Source of the DNA: Lactonifactor sp. BIOML-A5
GTDB lineage: Bacteria > Bacillota > Clostridia > Lachnospirales > Lachnospiraceae
DNA length: 64,000 bases
Assembly (NCBI RefSeq): GCF_009677585.1
Contig: NZ_WKYV01000022.1
Span: 5,502-69,501, forward strand
Direction of reading: 5' to 3'
In this document: positions 25,166-33,847 of the stretch, one piece after another
How positions within the stretch are numbered: position 1 is the stretch's first letter
How the letters are laid out: each line of letters starts with the position of its first letter
Program-made: the position numbers and the translations under genes
Notes under the pieces: generated by a model
What the model saw: the letters and a program-made list of their open reading frames with translations, nothing else
Databases searched by the model: none
What the model was told of the DNA's origin: nothing

Positions 25166-26908
25166 CTATTCCTCCAGTTCCCGGGGCGGAATCTCTATGG
25201 CAAGAGCGTCGTTAGTCAAAGGGTCACGGGTTTTATAGTCAAATAGAATCCATCTCTCTTCCTTCTCCCCTCCTGCGTCTGCAGGGAAGCTGAATACTTC
25301 TATGTGAGTCATCTTACAAAGCTGTCTTGCCTGATATCCTTTATATTCGGTAAGATAACGGGGGGTCTCTTCCTCCCTCTGGTAGAATGCGTGTATCTTA
25401 TTTCTATAGCTCCCCATGTCTTTTGCCCAGCCAGGCCTGCTTTTCAGATTCTCTCTCAGATATAAATCATAGAGCATGCGCTCTTTATACTCCTCCAGAT
25501 GTCCGCGGTCCCATTCCATTAGAAATTCCAAAAGAATATCATACCGCCGAAGCCGTGCGTGCGAGACTGAAAAATATCCCCTTTCTTCATAAAAGGCGGC
25601 CAGTGTCTCATAAAACATAAAGGGGGAGGATGCTGTTGCTTCTATTTCCGTCAGAACCGTAGAAAATTGTCCGCTGTTATAGTATATTTCCACCATCTCC
25701 TCAATTCCCTTAAGCCTCAGTACATCATCGTAAGACAGCCACTTGGTTCTCAAGACCTCATAAGGCTCTCTGCTCTGATAGACACATCCGTATTCCCCGG
25801 CGTTCTCATGCATATAAGATCCCTTCAAAACTTTGAGAAATCCCAGCTGCAGCTGGTTGGGCTTCAGTCTGTATACCTGATCGAAGGAACGGCCGAAGCT
25901 CTTATAATCCTCAAAGGGGAGACCTGCAATCAGATCCAGATGCTGATGAATATTTTTTCCCCTGTGTACCTCGCTCACCACCTCTGAGACCCTGGCAAAG
26001 TCCATCTTTCTTCTTATAGCTTCTATGGTCCTCCCATTGGTGGACTGCACCCCGATCTCCAGCTGGATCAGGCCCGGACGCAAAGTCCTCATAAGCTCCA
26101 GCTCTTCCCGGGTCAGCAGATCTGCAGCTATCTCAAAGTGAAAATTAGTAACCCCATTGTCATGATCCCGGATATACGTCCAGATTCCCATGGCATGGTC
26201 CCTCCTGCAGTTAAAAGTCCTGTCCACAAACTTGACCTGAGGTACTCTGTGATCCAAAAAATACTGAAGTTCCCGGTATACAAGGTCCAGTTTCCGAAAC
26301 CTCAGTCTTTTATCAACGGAAGAGAGACAGTAGCTGCAGGAAAAGGGGCATCCTCTGCTGCTTTCATAATAGATGATTTTATGGTTGAAAGCTTCTATCT
26401 TCTCATAAGGAAAAGGAATCACACTCATATCCAAAATCTCTCTTGGAGAAGTTCTGCACAGCTGCCCTTTCCCCCGATCCCGAAACACAATTCCAGGAAT
26501 TTGTTCAAGCGATGTCCGTCCCTCCGTATAGTGCCGCACCAGCTCCAGAAAGGTTTCTTCTCCCTCCCCGACCATCACCCCCTCCACCTGGGGGTACTTG
26601 TTCAGGAACGCTTCCCCGTCATAGGATACTTCCGGTCCCCCCACCCATATTCTGGTATAGGGCATAATCTTGGCCGCCTCTGTTATCAGATCCGTGACGT
26701 AAGAAATATTCCATATATAGCAAGAAAAGCATAAGATATCAGGCCTCTTTTGATAGAGGCCTTTTAATATCTCATCCTTTTTCTGATTTATTGTATATTC
26801 ACCAATCTCTATCTGTTCTCTGTATTCTCCGGCAAAAGCCTTAAGAGAATAGACCGCCAGATTCGAATGTATATATTTGGCGTTCACTGCCGTTAGCAGA
26901 ATCTTCAT
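25166..26908 (-). CDS. B12-binding radical SAM protein with DUF4080
   Basis: A 580-residue protein. The N-terminal part (1-150) is a cobalamin-binding-type Rossmann domain (KILLTAVNAKYIHSNLAVYS, VGGPEVSYDGEAF). The radical SAM core carries the cluster motif CPFSCSYC (about residue 190) and VKFVDRTFNC. The C-terminal third matches the DUF4080 type that accompanies such proteins in Clostridia. Reaction and substrate are unknown; methylation of a small molecule or RNA is the usual guess for B12 radical SAM enzymes. It is encoded 13 bases from the Feo-associated gene, though a functional link to iron uptake is not established. Confidence 0.8.
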   Translation of the reverse strand: MKILLTAVNAKYIHSNLAVYSLKAFAGEYREQIEIGEYTINQKKDEILKGLYQKRPDILCFSCYIWNISYVTDLITEAAKIMPYTRIWVGGPEVSYDGEAFLNKYPQVEGVMVGEGEETFLELVRHYTEGRTSLEQIPGIVFRDRGKGQLCRTSPREILDMSVIPFPYEKIEAFNHKIIYYESSRGCPFSCSYCLSSVDKRLRFRKLDLVYRELQYFLDHRVPQVKFVDRTFNCRRDHAMGIWTYIRDHDNGVTNFHFEIAADLLTREELELMRTLRPGLIQLEIGVQSTNGRTIEAIRRKMDFARVSEVVSEVHRGKNIHQHLDLIAGLPFEDYKSFGRSFDQVYRLKPNQLQLGFLKVLKGSYMHENAGEYGCVYQSREPYEVLRTKWLSYDDVLRLKGIEEMVEIYYNSGQFSTVLTEIEATASSPFMFYETLAAFYEERGYFSVSHARLRRYDILLEFLMEWDRGHLEEYKERMLYDLYLRENLKSRPGWAKDMGSYRNKIHAFYQREEETPRYLTEYKGYQARQLCKMTHIEVFSFPADAGGEKEERWILFDYKTRDPLTNDALAIEIPPRELEE

Positions 26909-26921
26909 CCAACTCTCCTGT

Positions 26922-27068
26922 CTACTTTTTCACGGCCTTTCCGCAGCCTTTGCAGCAGCCTTCACAGCTGCAGCTGCAGAATTTTCCGTTTTTCGCATCT
27001 TTTATTTTTCTGCGGATGACAAATGCGGCGTAACCAAATATCAGAACTCCTATCAATACTGTTGCCAT
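26922..27068 (-). CDS. FeoB-associated Cys-rich membrane protein
   Basis: A 48-residue protein: one N-terminal membrane segment (TVLIGVLIFGYAAFVI), a basic stretch, then a cysteine cluster CSCSCEGCCKGCG and a KK tail. This is the standard small protein encoded after feoB in Clostridia and relatives. It is thought to assist FeoB, perhaps by handling Fe2+, much as FeoC does elsewhere. GGAGG lies before the ATG, and it starts 12 bases after the feoB stop, so it is the third gene of the feo operon. Confidence 0.82.
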   Translation of the reverse strand: MATVLIGVLIFGYAAFVIRRKIKDAKNGKFCSCSCEGCCKGCGKAVKK

Positions 27069-27080
27069 ACTTCTACCTCC

Positions 27081-29066
27081 TTAAAACAGGCTTCCAATCT
27101 GAAATACCAGAACAGCGGCAATATAAGCAACTGCCAGCTGAAAGAATACGGTCATAATCGTCCACTTCGAAGAGTGTGTCTCCTTGCGAATCGTAGCCAG
27201 TGTAGCTACACAGGGAGTGTAGAGCAGGCAGAACACCATCAGCGCATAGGCATTCAAAGCTCCGAAATTCTGACCCGCCAGTATCTGGGATAACTGTCCC
27301 ATGCCCTCCGGAGAATTAATATTGCTGATACCGTAGAGAACAGAAAAACTGGAGATTACCACTTCTTTGGCAGAAAGACCGGAGATTAGGGCAACTGAAA
27401 TCTGCCACATTCCCAGGCCCGCCGGAGCGAGCAGAGGCTCCAGCCACTTTCCGATTGAAGCTCCGAAGCTGGTTGTCACATCTGTAACCATCCCGCTGGT
27501 ATTGTAATTCAAAATGAACCAGATTACAATAGATGCAACGAAAATAGTTGTTCCAGCTTTTGTCAGATAGTCCTTTACCTTCTCCCACACATAAATCCAG
27601 ATAGTCCTGGCATTGGGGGTCTTGTATTCCGGAAGCTCTATGAGAAGGTTCGCCTCCCCCTTGCTTTTGCTGAATTTTCTGAGGATAAGGGCCAAAAGAA
27701 TGGCCATCACCAGTCCCAGGGCGTAGAGAGAAAATGCTACAATCATAGCATACTTTCCAAAAAACATATCTGCAAAAAGTACATAGATAGGAAGTCTTGC
27801 CGAACAGGACATAAAGGGGGTCAAAAGCATGGTCCTCTTTCTGTCTGACTCCTTTTCTAATGTCCTGGACGCCATTATAGCCGGGACTGTACATCCGAAG
27901 CCGAGAACCATTGGGAGAAATGCCTTTCCGGAAAGTCCGACTCTCCCCATGATTCCGTCCATGACATAGGCTACCCTGGCCATATAACCACTGTCCTCTA
28001 AGACAGCCAGTGCCAGAAACAGGATAAAAATGTTGGGCAGAAAGGTCAGTATTCCTCCCACACCTGCCATAATTCCATCTACGATCAGAGACACCAGCCA
28101 GTCAGAGGCATGCAGACTGGTGAGAAGATGTGTCATTCCCGCAAAGGCATAATCAAGTCCTGCCTCAAAAATCCCCTTCACCGCATCTCCTACCGTAAAG
28201 GTACAGAAAAACACCAGAGACATAATCCCCAGAAACACCGGTACTCCCCAGATCCGGTGAGTCAGGATACGGTCAATTTTCTCTGTTTTTTCCTCTTTTT
28301 GATTTTTATAAAACAGCGTCTCCTCTACTATTTCCTCTATGTAATCATACTTTTGATTGATGATGATCTTTTCATAATTCTTATCCACCACCTCACTTGT
28401 ATCCAGTGGATGCTCTTTTAAAATCTCCTCATCGTTTTCCAGAATCTTCAGTGCATGCCAGCGAAGATTCGTATCCTTGGGCCACTTTTCATGAAGCATA
28501 TGCTCCAGGACCTCTATTTTATCTTCAATATCCGCCGTGTAGGAAACCACTGGGTCAGTATTCTGCTCTTCATAATGGTGCTTTACCGCATGCAGCAGCA
28601 CATCCAGGCCGGTTCTTTTCCTGGCAGATACAGGAACCACAGGAATGTGTCCCAGCATCTCCGGAAGACGATGCAAGTCTATTTCCATGCCCCTCTCTTC
28701 CACAATGTCCATCATATTCAATGCCAGAATCACCGGCTTACCCATCTCCAGAAGCTGAAGTGTAAGGTAAAGATTTCGTTCCATAGCGGATGCGTCTACA
28801 ATATTAACAATGACATCGATCTCCTCATCCAGGATCGCCTTTCTGGAAACCTTTTCCTCCATAGAATAAGAAGTAAGGCTGTAGATACCCGGAAGGTCAA
28901 TCAGCTTTATCTTCTGTCCTTTATAGCTGGTCTCTCCCTCTTTGCGTTCCACCGTCACACCCGGCCAGTTTGCCACTTTAAGGTTTGCCCCAGTAAACGC
29001 ATTAAATAAAGTAGTTTTTCCGCAGTTTGGGTTGCCTACAAACGCAACGCTGATATAGTTTTTCAT
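27081..29066 (-). CDS. feoB: Ferrous iron transporter FeoB
   Basis: A 661-residue Fe2+ transporter. The N-terminal G domain has G1 GNPNCGKTTLFNAF (about 10-23), G3 DLPGIYSL and G4 NMMD. A cytoplasmic linker precedes the membrane part with its two Gate motifs, recognisable at FGCTVPAIMASRTLE and LYTPCVATLATIRKE, each with a conserved Cys. The length is slightly below the Escherichia protein, as usual for Clostridia. Start and feoA stop overlap. A Fur box lies upstream of feoA, so expression should rise under iron limitation. Confidence 0.93.
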   Translation of the reverse strand: MKNYISVAFVGNPNCGKTTLFNAFTGANLKVANWPGVTVERKEGETSYKGQKIKLIDLPGIYSLTSYSMEEKVSRKAILDEEIDVIVNIVDASAMERNLYLTLQLLEMGKPVILALNMMDIVEERGMEIDLHRLPEMLGHIPVVPVSARKRTGLDVLLHAVKHHYEEQNTDPVVSYTADIEDKIEVLEHMLHEKWPKDTNLRWHALKILENDEEILKEHPLDTSEVVDKNYEKIIINQKYDYIEEIVEETLFYKNQKEEKTEKIDRILTHRIWGVPVFLGIMSLVFFCTFTVGDAVKGIFEAGLDYAFAGMTHLLTSLHASDWLVSLIVDGIMAGVGGILTFLPNIFILFLALAVLEDSGYMARVAYVMDGIMGRVGLSGKAFLPMVLGFGCTVPAIMASRTLEKESDRKRTMLLTPFMSCSARLPIYVLFADMFFGKYAMIVAFSLYALGLVMAILLALILRKFSKSKGEANLLIELPEYKTPNARTIWIYVWEKVKDYLTKAGTTIFVASIVIWFILNYNTSGMVTDVTTSFGASIGKWLEPLLAPAGLGMWQISVALISGLSAKEVVISSFSVLYGISNINSPEGMGQLSQILAGQNFGALNAYALMVFCLLYTPCVATLATIRKETHSSKWTIMTVFFQLAVAYIAAVLVFQIGSLF

Positions 29067-29308
29067 GCTGTATAATCCTCCAGATTAATCCCGGACGCTA
29101 TGTCACTGCCCAGTGCCCATCTGGCGCCTCTTACTTTTATAATGGTGGCGCCATTCCTCTTTCTGTTGAGAATTTCTATTCTGGTACCCTCCAGAATCCC
29201 CAGGGCCTCAAGACGCCTCAGGATCTTTTGTTCCACCAGCATCTGTGTCACCCGGTATACGCTGCCAACCTTAGCTTCCACTAAACTCATTTTTGTCTCC
29301 CTGTGCAT
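29063..29308 (-). CDS. feoA: FeoA SH3-like accessory protein
   Basis: An 81-residue cytoplasmic protein of the FeoA family (LVEAKVGSVYRVTQMLVEQ, RLEALGILEGTRIEILNRK, IKVRGARWALGSDIA). It forms a small SH3-like barrel that works with FeoB. It is first in the feoA-feoB-Cys-rich operon. The start used is ATG 29,308; an internal ATG six codons later (MSLVEAK) also fits the family, so the true start could be 29,290. The stop overlaps the feoB start. Confidence 0.88.
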   Translation of the reverse strand: MHRETKMSLVEAKVGSVYRVTQMLVEQKILRRLEALGILEGTRIEILNRKRNGATIIKVRGARWALGSDIASGINLEDYTA

Positions 29309-29313
29309 TTATT

Positions 29314-29332
29314 GATATTGAAAATAATTATC
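29314..29332 (-). promoter_or_regulatory. Fur box upstream of feoA
   Basis: GATATTGAAAATAATTATC matches the 19-bp Fur consensus (GATAATGATAATCATTATC) at 16 of 19 positions by direct comparison. It lies directly upstream of feoA in an AT-rich promoter region, so repression by Fe2+-Fur is the natural reading. Confidence 0.75.
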
Positions 29333-29403
29333 ATTTACGTTTTTATTATATAAAGACCTTATGTGTTTGTCAATCACTAATATACAAAAAAAGGCAAAAA
29401 AAT

Positions 29404-29436
29404 CCGGTAGTGTATGCCAAAGGCCTACCCTACCGG
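29404..29436 (-). terminator. Terminator after the CPA2 antiporter gene
   Basis: CCGGTAG and CTACCGG form a stem whose 3' side on the - strand is followed by ATTTTTTTG. It begins 8 bases after the antiporter stop and separates that gene from the feo promoter. Confidence 0.7.
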
Positions 29437-29443
29437 TTTCTGT

Positions 29444-30724
29444 CTATTCACGAGTCCCCATATATTGGTTTCCTATATCTTCATCTTCATACACTTTCGC
29501 CAAATCGTTGCTCACATACTCTTCCGGCTCCTGGATCTTTTTCTTACTGTGGGAGAATGCCAGCTTCAGAAGAATAGGAGATATAATAGTTGTAATTACT
29601 ACTACCACTACCACAGGTCCCAAAAGGGAAGCAGACATCAGGCCAACACTGTCTCCCTTAGCAGCCACAATAAGCGCAACCTCTCCTCTTGAAATCATAC
29701 CGGTTCCAATCCTTATGGCATTTTTATTGGAATAGTGGCACATCTTAGCTCCCAGGCCGCAGCCCACTACTTTAGTAAGTACTGCAACAAGAACCAGTAT
29801 CACAGAGAATGCGATCAGCATAGATGACATCTCCGGCAGTTCTACCTGGATACCGATACTTGCAAAAAATACCGGTGAAAGCAGGAGATAAGACAGTGTA
29901 CTGAATCTGCGGGCTATATAATTCGTCTTTGTCGTCTTCGTGATGATGAGTCCCGCAAAGAAAGCGCCTGTAATATCAGCAACGCCGAAGAATTCTTCTG
30001 CCACATAGGCAAAAATAAGGCAGATAACAAATGCAATAATAACAAATCTCTGCAGATCCCTTTTATATCCGGTAACCCATTTTTTAAACAGAATATGTAT
30101 CAGATATCCGCCCAGTCCAACAGCAACAAAAAAACCGGCAATCTTAAACAGGACAACACCTATTTTCACTGACGGATCAGCCATGCTGGTGATCAGTGTC
30201 AGTGCAATGATACCAAGAATATCATCAATAATGGCTGCACCCAAAATAGCATTTCCCGCTTTCGTATTCAGCTTTCCCATCTCTTTGAGGGTCTCCACTG
30301 TAATACTTACAGATGTCGCGGTCAGAATTACGCCGATAAAAATATTCTGGAGCAGAAGACTTGTGTCTGCTGTTGATTCCAGCATACCCGGACGGTTAAA
30401 GTACCAGGCGACCCCAAAACCTCCGGCCAGCGGGACGATTACTCCCATAAGCGCGATGATAAAGGAAGCCTTTCCGCTTTTCTTCAATTCATCGATATCG
30501 GTTTCCAGTCCTGCGCAGAACATCAGCACAATAACCCCGATTTCAGATACCTGATGGATAAATTCAGTCTGCTTTAAAATACCCAGAACTGCCGGTCCCA
30601 GAAGCAAGCCTGCCAGCAGCGCTCCTACTACCTGAGGCATGCGAATCTTACGTGTTAAGAGTCCAAACAGCTTCGTGCTCAGCAAAATTATCGCCAGATC
30701 CAGCAAAAAATCATATGACTTCAT
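29444..30724 (-). CDS. CPA2-family cation:proton antiporter
   Basis: A 426-residue membrane protein with about 12-13 hydrophobic segments, of the KefB/GerN/NapA type. It exchanges Na+ or K+ for protons. The substrate-site motif is visible as GAAIIDDILGIIALTL (two aspartates near residue 165), together with the N-terminal MPQVVGALLAGLLLGPAVLG. The C-terminal tail is short and acidic, with no TrkA-N/RCK domain, so it is not a full KefB/C. It is monocistronic by spacing (terminator below, about 180 bases of non-coding sequence above). Ion specificity cannot be read from the sequence. Confidence 0.85.
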   Translation of the reverse strand: MKSYDFLLDLAIILLSTKLFGLLTRKIRMPQVVGALLAGLLLGPAVLGILKQTEFIHQVSEIGVIVLMFCAGLETDIDELKKSGKASFIIALMGVIVPLAGGFGVAWYFNRPGMLESTADTSLLLQNIFIGVILTATSVSITVETLKEMGKLNTKAGNAILGAAIIDDILGIIALTLITSMADPSVKIGVVLFKIAGFFVAVGLGGYLIHILFKKWVTGYKRDLQRFVIIAFVICLIFAYVAEEFFGVADITGAFFAGLIITKTTKTNYIARRFSTLSYLLLSPVFFASIGIQVELPEMSSMLIAFSVILVLVAVLTKVVGCGLGAKMCHYSNKNAIRIGTGMISRGEVALIVAAKGDSVGLMSASLLGPVVVVVVITTIISPILLKLAFSHSKKKIQEPEEYVSNDLAKVYEDEDIGNQYMGTRE

Positions 30725-30905
30725 CTTTCATGTCCCCCTTTTTCTTTAGCCAAGGATAATTATATCATTTGTCGAAAAAAATGAAAGATGTTTTTTATAT
30801 TCTTGCAGTTTTTCTCTATTATTGCTATTTTTTTAAGATTTTTGCATGAATACCTGCACTTTTTAACACGTATTACGTCCTATATTCTTGTGAATATGCT
30901 GCCTT

Positions 30906-32252
30906 TTACCTGGTAACATTTTTCAGCCATTTATAAGTATGGTGCCTTTTTACCGAAAATGGTATCTTGATGATCTCATCGCTCACCAGGAAGATATAAA
31001 CCCAGGGCATGGGCATCTTAAGCACAAAGGCTGCGATCATGCCCAGGCCGATGGAGCATATCCACATTATTCCCACATCCAGCACCAGGCCGAACTTAGT
31101 ATCTCCCCCTGCCCTGCAGATTCCTACAACCATAGTGGAATTATACGCCTGTCCCACGACATAATAAGACATAAAAATCATCATAATCTTCAGATACCCC
31201 TTTGCCTGGTCTGTAAGATTCAGCAGAGCACATGCAACCGGAGAGATCATAAGAATCACCACGCCGCCGCAGATCCCCAGAATAATAGATATTTTCAGGA
31301 ATCTTCTGGCATACTCCTTGGCCAGCTCCTCTTTCTTCTCTCCTATGGATTTTCCTACCATAATGGAGGCAGCGCTGGCAATCCCAAAGCTGACAACCAT
31401 AGACAGCTGCCGGCTTACCTGAGCTACTGAATGGGCGGCCACTGCGGCACTTCCCAGGTGTCCGACTATAGCCGTTATCACTGCCATACCGCTGCCCCAT
31501 GCCACCTCATTGAGCAAAACCGGAAATGCATAGACTCTAAAGTCCCTTCCCAGCAGTTTGTCCCGCACAAAAAGATCCTTCACCCGGATCCTTACGGTGT
31601 CGTTTATCTTCACCGCGTAAAAAACGACAATTATAACCTCCGTGGCTCTTGCGCATACAGTCCCCAATGCCGCTCCGGCGGCACCCATAGCAGGCAGGCC
31701 CAAAAGTCCAAAGATAAACACAGCATTAAGGATAATATTTACCACCAGTGAGATGCTGTACACAACAGTTGCAATGACTACTCTCTCCACACTTCTCACA
31801 ATGTTCAGATATACCATTGTAAATGCCGACATTAGGTAAGACAGAGATACAATTTTCAGGTAGCGTACGCCTTCCTCAATAATCACAGCCTCATTGGTAA
31901 AAAGTCTCATAATAGGAACCGGGGCAATCCAAACAGCGGCCGTCACTACAAAAGCAGCAAGAAGCCCAATACGAAATGACATTCCCATTACCTTCTCAAT
32001 GGTTCGGGTGTCCTGCTTTCCCCAGTATTGGGCAGTCAGCACACTGGCACCGGAAGTAAGCCCAAAAAGAGCCAGATTCAGGATAAAGAACACCTGATTT
32101 GCCAGGGACGCGGCAGACAGAGCAATCTCCCCCACCTTTCCCAGCATAATAACGTCAGCTGAGCTGACCCCCACATTAATCAGATTCTGGAGTGCCATAG
32201 GCAGCACCAGCCCCGCCACTGTACGGTAAAATTGTTTGTTATTAATCTGCAT
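30906..32252 (-). CDS. MATE-family efflux transporter
   Basis: A 448-residue transporter with about 12 membrane segments and the MATE signature regions (FYRTVAGLVLPMALQNLIN, ASVLTAQYWGKQDTRTIE). It exports drugs or metabolites by Na+ or H+ antiport. The frame is open for 30 more codons upstream, but ATG 32,252 has AGGGAG at good spacing and begins at the family start (QINNKQFYR). The adjacent upstream gene is gatB, from which it is separated by a terminator, so it probably has its own promoter. Confidence 0.87.
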   Translation of the reverse strand: MQINNKQFYRTVAGLVLPMALQNLINVGVSSADVIMLGKVGEIALSAASLANQVFFILNLALFGLTSGASVLTAQYWGKQDTRTIEKVMGMSFRIGLLAAFVVTAAVWIAPVPIMRLFTNEAVIIEEGVRYLKIVSLSYLMSAFTMVYLNIVRSVERVVIATVVYSISLVVNIILNAVFIFGLLGLPAMGAAGAALGTVCARATEVIIVVFYAVKINDTVRIRVKDLFVRDKLLGRDFRVYAFPVLLNEVAWGSGMAVITAIVGHLGSAAVAAHSVAQVSRQLSMVVSFGIASAASIMVGKSIGEKKEELAKEYARRFLKISIILGICGGVVILMISPVACALLNLTDQAKGYLKIMMIFMSYYVVGQAYNSTMVVGICRAGGDTKFGLVLDVGIMWICSIGLGMIAAFVLKMPMPWVYIFLVSDEIIKIPFSVKRHHTYKWLKNVTR

Positions 32253-32332
32253 ATTCATCTCCCTGTATGTATTTCTTCCTATATAAATAGGCTTCCTATT
32301 TTTTCTCTTTCTACTGCCGGGGCAGAAAAATA

Positions 32333-32365
32333 GAACCTGCAAACCGAAAAGAGATTCACAGGTTC
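32333..32365 (-). terminator. Terminator downstream of gatB
   Basis: GAACCTG and CAGGTTC flank a 19-base loop; on the - strand the stem is followed by TATTTTTC. It lies 49 bases after the gatB stop and ends the gat transcript before the MATE gene. Confidence 0.6.
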
Positions 32366-32413
32366 TCTTAACAGGAATTACAGCCTCTTTGCCTATTATA
32401 GCATACTTAACAG

Positions 32414-33847
32414 CTACTGCAATAATTCCTTTAATATTTTATTTACTGACGAAGGATTTGCCTTTCCCCTCATAGCCTTCATAGTCTGGCCCACCAGAAA
32501 ACCAATGGCCTTCTCTTTTCCGCTCCTATAGTCTGACACGGACTGAGGATTGTCCGCGATAACTCCGGCAATAGTTTCTCTTAAAGCATCCTCATCGTTA
32601 ACGGTCTTCAGTCCCCTTTCTTCCACATAGGCTTCAGGGTCAATATCCTGGGCAAACACTGCTTCAAAGACTTCTTTTGCCACAGTACTGTTAATCGTCC
32701 CAGCCTCTGCTAGAAGCACCAGCTTTGCCAGATTCTCAGGGGAAAACCGGATGTCTTCCGGCTCCATATCCTTTTCCTTTAAAAGCCTCAGGGTTTCCAC
32801 CATCAGCCAGTTAGAAACCTTTTTCGGTTTGCCGCACACTGCGGTGGCAGCCTCAAAGATATCGGCCAGTTTTTTGGACGCCGTAATAATCTCAGCATCA
32901 TACTGGGGAATATCAAATTCTTTTCTGTAACGCAGCAGCTTCTCCGTGCGAAGTTCAGGCTGTCTCTCTTTCACCTTTTGTATCCATTCATCGCTTATCA
33001 CTACAGGGACCAGATCCGGATCCGGAAAATACCTGTAATCCTGGGCATCTTCTTTAGAGCGCATGGCATAGGAGTATTCCTTATTGTCATCCCAGCGTCT
33101 GGTCTCCTGGACTACCGCTTTCCCTTCCTCCAGCAATTCAATCTGGCGTGCACGTTCACCTTCAATCGCCCTTCCAATGGCTTTAAAGGAGTTCAGATTC
33201 TTCATCTCTGTTCTGGTTCCCAATTGTCCGCTGCCTGCTTCCCTCACAGAGAGGTTAACGTCCGCCCTCATGGACCCCTCCTGAAGTTTACAGTCGGATG
33301 CTCCCAGATACTGGATAATCAGTCTCAGCTTATCCAGATATGCCGTTACCTCCTCGGCACTTCTCATATCAGGCTCTGAGACAATCTCAATAAGAGGTAC
33401 CCCGCTTCTGTTATAATCTACCAGAGAGCAGTCCTCCCACTCATCGTGGATCAGTTTTCCCGCATCCTCTTCCATATGAATTTCGTGAATCCCTATAACC
33501 TTTTTCCCTGCAGATGTCTCTATCTCGATTCCTCCGTCATGGCAGATAGGGAGATACAGCTGAGAGATCTGATAATTTTGCGGGTTGTCTGGATAGAAAT
33601 AATTCTTTCGGTCAAATTTACAGTACTGGTTAATCTTGCAGTTTGTGGCAAGCCCCACTGCCAGGGCGTACTCCACAACCTGCTTATTCAATACCGGGAG
33701 GGAGCCCGGCATGCCCGTGCAGACGGGGCAGGTATGAGTGTTGGGGGCACCCCCGAATTCTGTGGAACAAGCGCAGAATATCTTAGTCTTCGTCGCCAGC
33801 TCTACATGGACTTCCAATCCTATAACAGTTTCATACTGCCTGCTCAT
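32414..33847 (-). CDS. gatB: Asp/Glu-tRNA amidotransferase subunit B
   Basis: A 477-residue GatB. It binds mis-acylated Asp-tRNA(Asn)/Glu-tRNA(Gln) and catalyses the phosphorylation and amidation step, using ammonia from GatA. Visible: YETVIGLEVHVELATKTKIF at the N-terminus, the Zn-type cysteines (FCACS, HTCPVC), the kinase core, and a C-terminal YqeY-like helical tail ending KANPSSVNKILKELL. The start overlaps the gatA stop by four bases. It is the last gene of gatC-gatA-gatB. Confidence 0.95.
   Translation of the reverse strand: MSRQYETVIGLEVHVELATKTKIFCACSTEFGGAPNTHTCPVCTGMPGSLPVLNKQVVEYALAVGLATNCKINQYCKFDRKNYFYPDNPQNYQISQLYLPICHDGGIEIETSAGKKVIGIHEIHMEEDAGKLIHDEWEDCSLVDYNRSGVPLIEIVSEPDMRSAEEVTAYLDKLRLIIQYLGASDCKLQEGSMRADVNLSVREAGSGQLGTRTEMKNLNSFKAIGRAIEGERARQIELLEEGKAVVQETRRWDDNKEYSYAMRSKEDAQDYRYFPDPDLVPVVISDEWIQKVKERQPELRTEKLLRYRKEFDIPQYDAEIITASKKLADIFEAATAVCGKPKKVSNWLMVETLRLLKEKDMEPEDIRFSPENLAKLVLLAEAGTINSTVAKEVFEAVFAQDIDPEAYVEERGLKTVNDEDALRETIAGVIADNPQSVSDYRSGKEKAIGFLVGQTMKAMRGKANPSSVNKILKELLQ

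Noticed and set aside
27316-27894. 192-codon - strand frame inside feoB
   Set aside because: Same strand but shifted frame within intact feoB; composition is odd and no ribosome site precedes it.
31141-31500. 119-codon - strand frame inside the MATE gene
   Set aside because: It overlaps the MATE reading frame completely in another phase; the MATE frame has coherent membrane segments and family motifs.
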